Assembly: GCA_937773775.1 (NCBI GenBank)
Contig: CALJVL010000046.1
Coordinates: 1-64,000, forward strand
DNA from: an uncultured Flavobacterium sp.
GTDB lineage: Bacteria > Bacteroidota > Bacteroidia > Flavobacteriales > Flavobacteriaceae
DNA length: 64,000 bases
Reading direction: 5' to 3'
Shown: positions 11,536-21,748 of the stretch, piece by piece
Position numbering within the stretch: position 1 is the stretch's first letter
Layout of the letters: every line of letters starts with the position of its first letter
Made by a program: the position numbers and the translations under genes
The notes under the pieces: model-generated
Told to the model about the DNA's origin: nothing
The model's input: only the letters and a program-made list of their open reading frames with translations
Databases searched by the model: none

Positions 11536-12584
11536 GTGTAAAAATACATACCGTTACAAAGCAACTACCCAAATACTCCAGAACAACAGAGGAAATTATT
11601 CCGTTTCTAGATGCTTGGCTAATTGGACAGGAAGAACGTTTCATCAGAAAAGTAAAAAAAATATTTGAAGGGGCAGCGGTTGATAAGCGCTATTCCATCA
11701 TGGACCCCATCGAAGTTTTTACAAAAACATCATTTGAAGAAAGAAATGACATTTATGTTCGCGAGGTCATTGATCTAGGCGAGAAGGTCCTTGAAAAGGC
11801 GTTGCTGAAATCCAAATGGAAACCAGAAGATTTAGATTATATCATCACCGTAAGTTGTACCGGAATCATGATTCCTTCACTAGATGCGTATTTGATCAAT
11901 AAATTGAAATTGCGTCAGGATATAGTACGTCTTCCTGTTACGGAAATGGGATGTGCAGCTGGAATTTCAGGTATAATATATGCCAAAAATTTCTTGAAGG
12001 CAAATCCAGGTAAGCGCGCAGCGGTAATTGCGGTCGAGAGTCCTACAGCAACCTTTCAACTTGACGATTTCTCCATGTCCAACATTGTAAGTGCTGCCAT
12101 TTTTGGAGACGGAGCTGCTTGTGTGCTACTTTCGTCACATGAAGATGACGAGGGGCCAGAGGTACTAGCAGAAGAAATGTACCATTTTTATGATAATGAA
12201 CATATGATGGGTTTTAAACTTACCAATTCAGGTTTGCAAATGATTTTGGATATTGAAGTGCCAGAGACAATCGCGTCCCATTTTCCAGCAATTATCCACC
12301 CCTTTTTAGAGAAGAGTGATTTGACAATTGAAAATATTGATCATTTGATATTTCATCCTGGTGGAAAAAAAATCGTGCAGACAGTTGAAAGTTTGTTCTC
12401 AGATTTAGGCAAAAATATTGATCATACAAAAGAAGTGCTGCGTTTGTATGGAAATATGTCCAGTGCAACTGTTTTATACGTTTTGGAGCGTTTTATGGAC
12501 GATTCACCTGCTAAAGGGGAGAAAGCCTTGATGTTAAGTTTCGGACCTGGATTTTCGGCACAAAGAGTTTTGTTGCAGTTTTAG
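11532..12584 (+). CDS. type III polyketide synthase (chalcone/stilbene synthase family)
   Basis: Catalytic Cys in VTEMGCAAGISG, His in LIFHPGGKKIV, Asn in LYGNMSSATVLYVLE. ATG 11532 overlaps methyltransferase stop, so this start is preferred over the upstream ORF start. Confidence 0.93.
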   Translation: MSVKIHTVTKQLPKYSRTTEEIIPFLDAWLIGQEERFIRKVKKIFEGAAVDKRYSIMDPIEVFTKTSFEERNDIYVREVIDLGEKVLEKALLKSKWKPEDLDYIITVSCTGIMIPSLDAYLINKLKLRQDIVRLPVTEMGCAAGISGIIYAKNFLKANPGKRAAVIAVESPTATFQLDDFSMSNIVSAAIFGDGAACVLLSSHEDDEGPEVLAEEMYHFYDNEHMMGFKLTNSGLQMILDIEVPETIASHFPAIIHPFLEKSDLTIENIDHLIFHPGGKKIVQTVESLFSDLGKNIDHTKEVLRLYGNMSSATVLYVLERFMDDSPAKGEKALMLSFGPGFSAQRVLLQF

Positions 12585-12609
12585 AAGCTAAAAATCAAGA
12601 ATTACGATA

Positions 12610-13038
12610 ATGACACATCAGGAAATCATCTCGAAATTACCGTATTCCAAGCCCTTTTTATTTGTTGACGACTTAATGGAAGTTAACGAGAACGGGGTTG
12701 TGGGTAGTTATACTTTCGATGAAAACTTAGATTTTTACAAAGGCCATTTCAAACAGCATCCAGTGACGCCAGGGGTTATTTTAACAGAAGTGATGGCTCA
12801 AATTGGGCTGGTTTGCTTGGGAATATTTTTATTAGATGATACATTTAATGAAAATACAACAATTGCCTTAACATCAACGTCTATTGAATTTATAAAAGCT
12901 GTTTTTCCAAATGAAAAAGTGAGTGTTACTTCAGAGAAAATATACTTTAGATTTGGTAAGCTTAAGTGTAAAGTAAAAATGACAAATGCAAGTGGAGAAG
13001 TGGTTTGTATGGGAGAAATTGCAGGAATGATTATTTAA
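12610..13038 (+). CDS. FabZ/FabA-like 3-hydroxyacyl-ACP dehydratase (hotdog)
   Basis: PYSKPFLFVDDLMEV ... FYKGHFKQHPVTPGVILTEVMAQIG. Confidence 0.9.
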   Translation: MTHQEIISKLPYSKPFLFVDDLMEVNENGVVGSYTFDENLDFYKGHFKQHPVTPGVILTEVMAQIGLVCLGIFLLDDTFNENTTIALTSTSIEFIKAVFPNEKVSVTSEKIYFRFGKLKCKVKMTNASGEVVCMGEIAGMII

Positions 13039-13054
13039 TTAAAGCAGAAGAAGT

Positions 13055-13077
13055 AAGAACCGGTTTTTACGGTTCTT
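13055..13077 (+). promoter_or_regulatory. intra-operon stem-loop between dehydratase and KS genes
   Basis: AAGAACCG-gttttta-CGGTTCTT perfect 8-bp stem in the 62-bp gap. Confidence 0.5.
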
Positions 13078-13100
13078 CAGATTAAAAAAATAGCAAATAA

Positions 13101-14375
13101 ATGAATAGGAGAGTGGTCATCACCGGATTAGGCGTTGTTGCTCCAAATGGAGTGGGTCTCGATGCGTTTACTGCAGCGATAAAAAAAGGAGTTTCTGGAA
13201 TCAAAAAAGATCCAGAATTGGAAAGATTAAAGTTTTCCTGCCAAATTTCGGGAAAACCAGAAGTTTCCGTAGAGCACTCCTTAAAATATTTTACAGGGTT
13301 GGAACTTCGAAATTTTAATTCCTCGGGTATTTTATACGGCGTAGTTGCAGCAATGGACGCATGGAAAGATGCAGAACTGTCTATTGGAGTAAATGAAGAA
13401 CCCGATTGGGACAGCGGAACTATCTTTGGAACAGGTACCTCGGGAATTGATAAATTCCGCGAAAGCATTTATAAAATAGATGATTTTCAAACACGAAGGT
13501 TGGGAAGTACCGCAGTGGCTCAGACAATGAACAGTGGTGTGAGTGCATATATAGGTGGGAAATTGGGTTTGGGCAATCAAGTCACCACCAATTCTTCTGC
13601 TTGTACAACGGGCGCAGAAAGTATTTTAATGGCATACGACCGAATAAAATCAGGACAGGCTAAACGTATCTTGGCAGGAAGTACTAGCGATAGTGGACCC
13701 TATATTTGGGGAGGATTTGATGCTATGAGGGTCTGCACTTTTAAACATAATGAAACACCTGAAAAAGCTTCGAGACCAATGAGTACAAGTGCTTCTGGTT
13801 TTGTTCCTGGAAGTGGAGCAGGTGCTTTAGTATTAGAAGATCTAGAAACGGCTTTAGCTCGTGGAGCGCGCATTTATGCAGAAGTATTGGGCGGGAATGT
13901 CAATTCAGGAGGACAGCGTGGTCTTGGAACTATGACGGCACCAAATCCAATGGCCGTTCAAAAATGTATCAAAAGTGCTTTAGAGAATGCAGGAATACGA
14001 GTTGATGACATCGATGCTATTAATGGACATCTAACGGCTACTTCAAAAGACAGTTTGGAAATACATAATTGGAGCGAAGCCCTGGGGCGAAAAGGCTCTG
14101 ATTTTCCATACATAAACTCATTAAAATCGATGGTAGGTCATTGCCTTTCAGGTGCCGGAAGTATTGAAAGCGTAGCTTCGGTACTGCAATTACATCAAGG
14201 ATTTATATTTCCCAATATCAATTGTGAGGATTTGCATCCCGAGATTACGAGTATAATTGATAAGTCTAGAATACCACAACAATTAATTGAAAAAGAATTG
14301 ACTATCATTGCAAAAGCCAGTTTTGGTTTTGGCGATGTTAATGGCTGTGTTATTCTAAAAAAATATACCATTTAA
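13101..14375 (+). CDS. beta-ketoacyl-ACP synthase, FabF-like
   Basis: Active-site Cys in TTNSSACTTGAES, His in INGHLTATSKD and in SLKSMVGHCLSGAGSIE. Confidence 0.92.
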   Translation: MNRRVVITGLGVVAPNGVGLDAFTAAIKKGVSGIKKDPELERLKFSCQISGKPEVSVEHSLKYFTGLELRNFNSSGILYGVVAAMDAWKDAELSIGVNEEPDWDSGTIFGTGTSGIDKFRESIYKIDDFQTRRLGSTAVAQTMNSGVSAYIGGKLGLGNQVTTNSSACTTGAESILMAYDRIKSGQAKRILAGSTSDSGPYIWGGFDAMRVCTFKHNETPEKASRPMSTSASGFVPGSGAGALVLEDLETALARGARIYAEVLGGNVNSGGQRGLGTMTAPNPMAVQKCIKSALENAGIRVDDIDAINGHLTATSKDSLEIHNWSEALGRKGSDFPYINSLKSMVGHCLSGAGSIESVASVLQLHQGFIFPNINCEDLHPEITSIIDKSRIPQQLIEKELTIIAKASFGFGDVNGCVILKKYTI

Positions 14376-14385
14376 ATTTTAAAAA

Positions 14386-14640
14386 ATGAACAAAGAAGAG
14401 ACATTAGAGCAGTTAAAAGAAATAATCAAGCCCTACACGAACAACCAAGAGGCTTTTGATAATTTTACAGCTGATACAGACTTTATTGCTGATTTAAATA
14501 TTAATTCAGCCAATTTAGTAGATATAATTTTAGATGTGGAAGACGCTTTTAAAATTCATATCGACAATGAATCGATGGAAAAAATGCTTGATGTAAAATC
14601 AACCTTGGAAATTATTGAGGCTAAGCTATCTGAAAAGTGA
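14386..14640 (+). CDS. acyl carrier protein
   Basis: 84 aa; DFIADLNINSANLVDIILDVEDAFKIHI with Ser for phosphopantetheine. Confidence 0.88.
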   Translation: MNKEETLEQLKEIIKPYTNNQEAFDNFTADTDFIADLNINSANLVDIILDVEDAFKIHIDNESMEKMLDVKSTLEIIEAKLSEK

Positions 14641-15122
14641 TTGGGAACGATATCGTAGATTTGGATTTAGCCCGGAAACAAAGCAATTGGAAACGAACAG
14701 GTTTCTTAGAGAAAATTTTCACTGCCAAAGAACAATTGCTGGTTGCAAATGCTGTGGACCCGGAAATTATGGTTTGGAATCTATGGAGTAGGAAAGAAGC
14801 TGCGTATAAAATTTACAATAGGCAAACTGGAATTCGGGCATATATACCCATACAATTAGAATGTTTTTATGAGAATGAGAATTCGGGCTCTGTTCATTGT
14901 AGAGGGAATATTTATTACACCAAAACAGAAATTTCAAAAGCTAAAATAGCGACCGTTGCTGTAATCCGAAAATCTGATTTTAAAGAAATAATAGTTGTAA
15001 AGCCCACAGCTATAGTCCAAAAAAAAAATGGAGTACCTTATTTATTGGATGCTAACAATTTAGAAAAACCAATTTCCATAAGCCATCATGGGCGTTTCGT
15101 CACTTGGGTTAGCCTGAAATAA
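14637..15122 (+). CDS. 4'-phosphopantetheinyl transferase superfamily protein
   Basis: IGNDIVDLDLARKQ and WNLWSRKEAAYK motifs; GTG start overlapping ACP stop (GTGA). Confidence 0.9.
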   Translation: MIGNDIVDLDLARKQSNWKRTGFLEKIFTAKEQLLVANAVDPEIMVWNLWSRKEAAYKIYNRQTGIRAYIPIQLECFYENENSGSVHCRGNIYYTKTEISKAKIATVAVIRKSDFKEIIVVKPTAIVQKKNGVPYLLDANNLEKPISISHHGRFVTWVSLK

Positions 15123-15133
15123 AGGGAATATAT

Positions 15134-15730
15134 TTATTTGATACCCAATCTTGACTTTAATTTCAAGAATAACAAAGCGGCTTTATAAGCATCTTCCGAA
15201 GCGGTATTCCTATTACTTTTAGGAATTTTATAAATTTCAGATAATTGATCTAACGAGAATTTTGTGTCTGTTATATCATTTAGTTTTTGATGCATAATAT
15301 CAATATCAAGAGCTTCATTTCTTAGTCGGCCACATCCCTGTCTTTCTAGAGCGGCATTAATCATTTCGACGTGATCATCTATATGGTGCCCAACAAGTAC
15401 TGCGTTTCCAATAAATTCAACCAATGCGATAATACCATCGATTTCCCCCATTTTTTTCATTTTGCTTTCAATAATAAATGCATTTGAAAGCTTATTTTGA
15501 TGAAGAAATTTATACTGCAATAAAACGACCTCAAAACTGTCACTAATGCGGATGCTATCATCTACTACAGCAAAGGCTCCTATGGAGAAAATGACATCAC
15601 TAGAGTAGTTTAAACCAGAAGTTTCAGTAGATAAAATGACATAGCGCGCCGATTTTTTATTGAATTCTGAAAGATAGGTTCTCCAGAATTCAGGAAACTC
15701 TTTATTGATATGTTTTAGCCAGTCTAGCAT
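15134..15730 (-). CDS. 3'-5' exonuclease, DnaQ/DEDD-like
   Basis: YVILSTETSGLNYSSDVIFSIGAFAVVD; VLVGHHIDDHVEMINAALER. Confidence 0.82.
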   Translation of the reverse strand: MLDWLKHINKEFPEFWRTYLSEFNKKSARYVILSTETSGLNYSSDVIFSIGAFAVVDDSIRISDSFEVVLLQYKFLHQNKLSNAFIIESKMKKMGEIDGIIALVEFIGNAVLVGHHIDDHVEMINAALERQGCGRLRNEALDIDIMHQKLNDITDTKFSLDQLSEIYKIPKSNRNTASEDAYKAALLFLKLKSRLGIK

Positions 15731-15732
15731 AA

Positions 15733-17649
15733 CTATGAAAATTGAGTCAGTTGAAATTTGTTTTTTATTAATTCCTCCAATTCTTTCATTGGTAAAAGTG
15801 CGTTTTTTAGTTTTTCCTTATCAATTTTTGATAATTCTTCTAAATTTATGTATTGCCCTGAGTTTTCATTTTTGAGTCCCTCTAAGGTACTAAATTTTGA
15901 TAAAATCAAGAAGGCTTCGGCGCAGTTCAAATAAACTTCGGAGTGTTTAGGATCTGAAATAGATAATTGCTTAAATCGAACATAGGTGTTATTTATACCC
16001 TTTAGATCAAAATACAGAGTGAATAACCGAGCCCCATCAACAAGGGGCATAATGGCACGGATCTTAATATCAAACATGTTTTTATAAGGACCTTCTTCCT
16101 CTACATTCAAATTCTTGAAAAAACTCAAAGGTGCATTTTTTCTTAAAGCATCGTTACCTAAATAATCAAAGAATAAGCTATTGTTTTTTGAAGTTATAAA
16201 AACGATTTTGCTGATCGCATCTTCCAGTTTTTGGTCTCCAAAGACGATCTCATAATCAAAGAAAATACTACTTATTTTATTATTCTTTTCGCCTGGTGCA
16301 GTCATCCAGCTATCGTATTGTTTTATCCAATCAGTCAATGATTTACACCACATCATATTGCTTGCCATATGTCCATTTGGGCATAATTCATAACCTATTT
16401 TTTCAAGAGTCAAAGTCGTCATTTTTCCTAGTTTAAGAAAATAATCTTTAACATCTCTATATTTTTCAGCTGCAACATCTTCGAATATTAAAATACTATC
16501 TTGGTCCGTAAGCAATAGCTGTTCTTTTCTTCCTTGACTACCAATGCTTAACCAAGAAAACCTAGCAGGAGCTGAGCCTAATTCTAAAATTGATAACTCA
16601 ATTGCACGCTTTAATAAGGCAAAATTGATTTCACTTGTGAGATTAGTGATATGTGTAAGAGGAATGTTTTTTTGAATAGAAGTCTGAATGAGGGCTGTTA
16701 ATCGTATTCTAATTTGTTTCAGCTCATTTGGACTTTGGGAACGTTTAATTTCCTTTATTAAAACCCCAGGATTACTGGCTTGGGCAATTATCAAATCATG
16801 TTCAGAAATCACTCCTTTGATAACACTAGCATTTGTTCCGTCTAATGTTACACATAAATGAGTCACATTATTTTTCAACATTAAAAGTTGAGCTTCAGCT
16901 AATGAAACGTTTTCTAACACCGTTATGACTGGAGATGACATGATTCTATCTACAGAAACCGTAACTGGGAATCTCCCTGTAGCAATTTTAGAAGACATGT
17001 CAGTATCTGTTACGATACCGAGTGGAATATTATTTTCACATACGATAGCACTGTTAATTCGAGTTTCAGCCATCAATTGTGCTACATCTTTTACAATGCC
17101 GCTAATTGTCGTTTTTAATGGAGCTGTATTATAGGATAAGGTTTGGAAAAATTGCATTTCAGATTGTTGGTCAGTGTAAAATACCGAATCAGAAATTAAA
17201 TTTCCACGGGAACTTTCATTGTCGTTAGAATCTGGGGTATTGGTAGCAAAGTTCTCCAACAGGAAGTTTAAAACGTTCATATTACTGGCCAAAAAAGGTC
17301 GAAAAACAGAGATAGGAATGGCATAAACAATACTTTCTTCCCGAGCTTTTGCTGTCATTCTGTAATTGTTTTTCGCAAAAAACGGACGTAACCCAAAAAT
17401 GGCACCTTCATGACATTTGTTTAAAATGGTTTCTTCGGCGTCAGCAATGACAGACAAATCAATAACTCCTGCTGCAACAACATAAAAACTATCATGAACG
17501 ACATCATTTATCTGGAAAAGAGTTTTATGTTTTTGTAAATTAACCACACGAATATTGCTTGCAATTTCAGATAACTCTTGAACTGTCAGTTGGTCAAATG
17601 GTGAGTATTCTTTTAAAAAATCCGCAATATTCTCTGCAATAGAATTCAT
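15733..17649 (-). CDS. cyclic-nucleotide-binding/CBS/DUF294 nucleotidyltransferase-like protein
   Basis: N-terminal cNMP-like domain, CBS pair (NSAIVCENNIPLGIVTDTDMSSKIATGR), SWLSIGSQGRKEQLLLTDQDSILIFED. Confidence 0.87.
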   Translation of the reverse strand: MNSIAENIADFLKEYSPFDQLTVQELSEIASNIRVVNLQKHKTLFQINDVVHDSFYVVAAGVIDLSVIADAEETILNKCHEGAIFGLRPFFAKNNYRMTAKAREESIVYAIPISVFRPFLASNMNVLNFLLENFATNTPDSNDNESSRGNLISDSVFYTDQQSEMQFFQTLSYNTAPLKTTISGIVKDVAQLMAETRINSAIVCENNIPLGIVTDTDMSSKIATGRFPVTVSVDRIMSSPVITVLENVSLAEAQLLMLKNNVTHLCVTLDGTNASVIKGVISEHDLIIAQASNPGVLIKEIKRSQSPNELKQIRIRLTALIQTSIQKNIPLTHITNLTSEINFALLKRAIELSILELGSAPARFSWLSIGSQGRKEQLLLTDQDSILIFEDVAAEKYRDVKDYFLKLGKMTTLTLEKIGYELCPNGHMASNMMWCKSLTDWIKQYDSWMTAPGEKNNKISSIFFDYEIVFGDQKLEDAISKIVFITSKNNSLFFDYLGNDALRKNAPLSFFKNLNVEEEGPYKNMFDIKIRAIMPLVDGARLFTLYFDLKGINNTYVRFKQLSISDPKHSEVYLNCAEAFLILSKFSTLEGLKNENSGQYINLEELSKIDKEKLKNALLPMKELEELIKNKFQLTQFS

Positions 17650-18085
17650 GTTGTTGTAATATAATATTTCCGTAAAAATAATAAAATAAATAATTACAAT
17701 GAAATCAAACCTGATGTAAAAACATCAAATTAATAAGAAATTCATTTTCGGTAGTATTTGGAAAGAGCTTATTCAAGTATAGAGTAGTACCAATATAATT
17801 TCAGGAATAAATAAAAACTTCAATTTCCGTGCTCTTATAGTCAATCAGGAGATCTACGTATATTCTATTTTACATAATGTAAATTATAGTGCAAAAGTAT
17901 ATCATATAAAAGTATCCAAAATACTCTCGTATTGTTTTAACCAAAGTCCTGTTATATCACGTAGAACATTATAGTAGCAGAACTATTTATAGGATAGCTA
18001 TCCAGTTGACTCCCATAATAATCCTATTTTAAAGCAGTTAGTTTTATAATCAAGCTATCTTTGTCAAAACTAAATTCATCAAATT

Positions 18086-18448
18086 ATGACCACTTCATTA
18101 AACGTTTATGGAAAACCTTTAGAAAACTGCTCTTGTAGTCCAATGACTGGCTATTTCCGTGATGGTCTTTGTAATACGATATCAGCGGATTCTGGAACTC
18201 ATGTTGTTTGTGCAATTGTGACAAATGAGTTTCTTGAATATTCGTTAAAAAACGGAAATGATTTAATCACTCCAAAACCAAACTGGGATTTTCCAGGACT
18301 AAAAGCTGGTGATAAATGGTGTTTATGTGTTTCTCGCTGGAAAGAAGCTGAAAAAGCAAATGTCGCTCCGAAAATAGATTTAAATGCGACACATCAACTA
18401 GCACTAGAATATGTATCACTAGAATTATTACAACAGTATTCTATTTAA
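18086..18448 (+). CDS. DUF2237 family protein
   Basis: LNVYGKPLENCSCSPMTGYFRDGLCNT ... GLKAGDKWCLCVSRWKEA. Confidence 0.88.
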   Translation: MTTSLNVYGKPLENCSCSPMTGYFRDGLCNTISADSGTHVVCAIVTNEFLEYSLKNGNDLITPKPNWDFPGLKAGDKWCLCVSRWKEAEKANVAPKIDLNATHQLALEYVSLELLQQYSI

Positions 18449-19706
18449 AACGCTCAGCAATTAACTTAGTAACAGATTCTCCACTTGTCATAGCCGCGTT
18501 TAAAGAGCCATTAAGCTGTGTATCTCCCGCTAGATAAATACTGTCAGAAAATTTAAACTTAGCTTCGGATCCATTATATTCAACATGTTTTAAATCTGGC
18601 AAAGCTTTTTTAATAATGTAACGCTTTATGAAGCGCTTAGTAATAATGCCGCAGTTGTTTTTCAACTCCGTTTCAACTTTGTTTATTAAGTCGGTTTCTT
18701 CTAAATCATGATTCTTAACTACGGTCACTGAAAGTACTTGTGCTTTGGATGTATTATTATTTGCAATACTTGTTGTAAAAAAAATATTATTTATTAAAGC
18801 ATCATTATCAGCGACTAAACCTATAATTGGTTTTTTTAAGCTATCCTGTTCTACTTCAAAATAAAGATTATCACAGGCTTTCCAGCTAATGGGTTTTTCT
18901 AGACCTATTAGTTTACTAGGATCAGTCGCAATTATAATAATATCTGAAGTAATATCAGAGCCATCTTCTAAAACAACACGCCCCTCCTCTACTGTTTTTA
19001 CTTTAGTATTGAATCTAAATACAGTTTTAGTTAGTTGTGATTTTAACTGGTTAGGAATGGCTTGAATACCCTCTTTTGGGATAACTGCTAAACCTTCTCC
19101 AAACATTTTATACGTAAACTCAAACATAGCACTTGAAGTTCGTAAATCAGTTTCTAAAAAGATACCAGAAAAAAAAGGTTTGAAAAAATTTTGGATAATA
19201 CGATCTGAAAAACCTTTCGCTTTTAAGTATTGAAGTGTACTTACTTGTTCAGAATCAAAAATAGCTTCTAGAGATTTGTTTTTGAGCGCTAAATTCAACT
19301 TAAAAATGGCTAGTTTGTCTTTTATCGAACCCACATCAGCAACAAGCGTTGGCAACAACAATGAAAAATCCCTGAGCGGGTCACCGATTAAGGTCGTTTT
19401 ACCGTTTTTATAAATTACGGCGCCCGGTATTAATTTTTGAAGTTCTAAAGTCTTGTAATTTAGATATTTCTTTGCTTGTGGGTACGCCTCTAATAGCACT
19501 TGAAATCCATGATCTAATTGAAGTCCGTCAACAATATCTGTTTTAACACGGCCACCAACACGATCACTAGCTTCAATAATTGTAGGATTAAATCCTAACT
19601 TTTCTAGTTCTATAGCGGTTATTAATCCGCTAATTCCTGCCCCAATTATTGTAATTTTCTTATTTGTGTCCATGTTTATTGCCTTCAGTGCAAAGCAAAG
19701 ATACAA
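18441..19706 (-). CDS. FAD-dependent oxidoreductase (amine oxidase/phytoene desaturase-like)
   Basis: ITIIGAGISGLITAIELEKLGFNPTIIEASDRVGGRVKTD; likely true start is the internal Met before DTNKK. Confidence 0.85.
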   Translation of the reverse strand: MYLCFALKAINMDTNKKITIIGAGISGLITAIELEKLGFNPTIIEASDRVGGRVKTDIVDGLQLDHGFQVLLEAYPQAKKYLNYKTLELQKLIPGAVIYKNGKTTLIGDPLRDFSLLLPTLVADVGSIKDKLAIFKLNLALKNKSLEAIFDSEQVSTLQYLKAKGFSDRIIQNFFKPFFSGIFLETDLRTSSAMFEFTYKMFGEGLAVIPKEGIQAIPNQLKSQLTKTVFRFNTKVKTVEEGRVVLEDGSDITSDIIIIATDPSKLIGLEKPISWKACDNLYFEVEQDSLKKPIIGLVADNDALINNIFFTTSIANNNTSKAQVLSVTVVKNHDLEETDLINKVETELKNNCGIITKRFIKRYIIKKALPDLKHVEYNGSEAKFKFSDSIYLAGDTQLNGSLNAAMTSGESVTKLIAERFK

Positions 19707-19806
19707 ATATCATTAATTGTTTTTAGTACTGAGCAGTCCATTTAATCGCTCTTATGAAATCTTATTTTATCGATCGTATTTACATTATCATCTGTAAAAA
19801 AACCAA

Positions 19807-20763
19807 TCAATTCCAAGACAGCTCATTTCTTTCTTTCCAGTACTTATGAGAATCTGTTTTAAAAGATTTTAGCACATTCAATTCCTCTTTATCCAACTTA
19901 AAACTATAAGCTTTTATATTTTGTTTAAGTTGTTCAATACTTGATGCGCCACTTAATAAATATGTTGGTTCCAAATTATCCATTATAAACCGGAATGCAA
20001 TCGCATCTGTGCTTACCCGGTATTTTTTAGCCAAAGAGTTAATAACCATATAAAGCTTTTTATAATGGCTGAAATTTTCATTTTTAAATATACGACCGTT
20101 TGCCAAAGCTTCTTTAATAATTACTGTTTTTCCCAGCTGAAGCAAATGCTTTAAAATGGCGTGTGTCGATTGTTCTAAAATATTATAAGTCACTTGAAAA
20201 CTATCAAACAAGTCTTCTTTTTCAACCTTAATTTTTAGTGCTGCTTCAATAATTTCACTTTGATTTGTTCCACTTGTAGTGATACCTATTTGCAAGCTTG
20301 TTTGATTCTTTATTTCGTAAAGTTGTTTTAAAACTTCTTTATTTTCCAAAACACCACTTTCAAAGGTAGCAGAATGTACTTGGTATATTTTTAATTGAGG
20401 GTGTAGTTTTTTTGAAACCTGCCATTGCTCTATCAGTTTATCTAAAGAATGCTCTTTGATTTCGTGAGCTCCGCTAAAACCTAATTCCCAATTTGCCACA
20501 TAAGTATATCCCCATTTTGTACTGAGAGTAACACGCTCGTGCTGATATTTAGAATTCCAGTTTGTTAAGAACTCTTCTCCCTTTCCGTAAGAAGGAGCTG
20601 TATCAAAATAACGAATACCATGTTGGTAAGCAAAATTAAGAACACTAAAGGCATTTTCCCTAAAAGCCTCTTGTGATTTATCATGAGTACTTTCGTCTCT
20701 GATATTGATATATTCAGGTCTCCCTAAAGCCGCTAAACCTAATCCTATTTTAGTCTTTGACAT
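19807..20763 (-). CDS. aldo/keto reductase
   Basis: RYFDTAPSYGKGEEFLTNW; LSTKWGYTYV; LLSGASSIEQLKQNI. Confidence 0.88.
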   Translation of the reverse strand: MSKTKIGLGLAALGRPEYINIRDESTHDKSQEAFRENAFSVLNFAYQHGIRYFDTAPSYGKGEEFLTNWNSKYQHERVTLSTKWGYTYVANWELGFSGAHEIKEHSLDKLIEQWQVSKKLHPQLKIYQVHSATFESGVLENKEVLKQLYEIKNQTSLQIGITTSGTNQSEIIEAALKIKVEKEDLFDSFQVTYNILEQSTHAILKHLLQLGKTVIIKEALANGRIFKNENFSHYKKLYMVINSLAKKYRVSTDAIAFRFIMDNLEPTYLLSGASSIEQLKQNIKAYSFKLDKEELNVLKSFKTDSHKYWKERNELSWN

Positions 20764-20783
20764 ACAATTAATACAGTTATAAT

Positions 20784-21299
20784 TTATTTTAGATGTTTTA
20801 ATTTCTCTGGATTTACTGCACTTGAAAATTGATTCAATAACAGTTTCAGTTTAGGGTTTATAAAGCTCTCGCAGAAAGGTTTCTTTGGATTATTAAAATA
20901 GTAATTGGTTATTTCGTCTCGTGAAGCTTTAAAAGTTTGAAAAGGAATCACTTGTGTTACTAATTTCTTTTCTGAAAGCTTTTGAAATATTGCGATGATT
21001 TGCTCTACTTCCTGTTTTTGGACTTCAGAAAATGTGTAAACTGCAGATCGGTATTTGTTTCGCATAGAATGGTTTGAGGTACTCTTGTGCGTATGTAAAT
21101 GAATTTCAATTAGTGTTGTAACAGCAATTTCTTCCGAATTAAAATACACGATAACGGCTTCAGAAAACGAGCGGTTATCTCCTATTGAAGCGACATGACC
21201 TTGTTCTACTTTTATGACACCTTGTAACGACTGAAAAACCGCTTCAGTGCACCAGTGGCAGCCGCCGCCTAAGGCTATTTTACTTTCGTTTAATGTCAT
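20784..21299 (-). CDS. msrA: peptide-methionine (S)-S-oxide reductase
   Basis: ALGGGCHWCTEAVFQSLQGVIKVEQGHVAS; start at internal MTLNES favoured over the upstream ORF start. Confidence 0.88.
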   Translation of the reverse strand: MTLNESKIALGGGCHWCTEAVFQSLQGVIKVEQGHVASIGDNRSFSEAVIVYFNSEEIAVTTLIEIHLHTHKSTSNHSMRNKYRSAVYTFSEVQKQEVEQIIAIFQKLSEKKLVTQVIPFQTFKASRDEITNYYFNNPKKPFCESFINPKLKLLLNQFSSAVNPEKLKHLK

Positions 21300-21748
21300 A
21301 TTACTTCGTATTCTAATTATTTGAGTGTTTATCTGAGAGAAGGCTTTCTGTTTTTTCTCCAATTGTAATTCTTGGAAAATTTAGTTTTCTAGTTTTATAT
21401 AAACTCCTTAGCTCTTCTTCATTAATTGCATTTGATTATGCATCAAGATAAGTGCGAGTTAAATGCAAGTCCCTTAAATACTTTTTATAGTAACGGGCTT
21501 TAGGGCAACCTTAGGCGCCATAAAATCTAATTTCTGCTATCATTTAGACTATTATTTAAAAAACATCAATGATTGCGCACGGCTTTTAGTAAAAGATTAA
21601 ATCATCATTTTTAGCAATAAAATAACAACCAAGGTGTTGCTCTAGTTTATAACTAACAATCCGGTAATTTATGCAACTACTTTTCTAAACAATTAGAAAT
21701 TATATGTTCTATTAGGAGTCATTTACTTTTTAATAAATCTATCAATTT

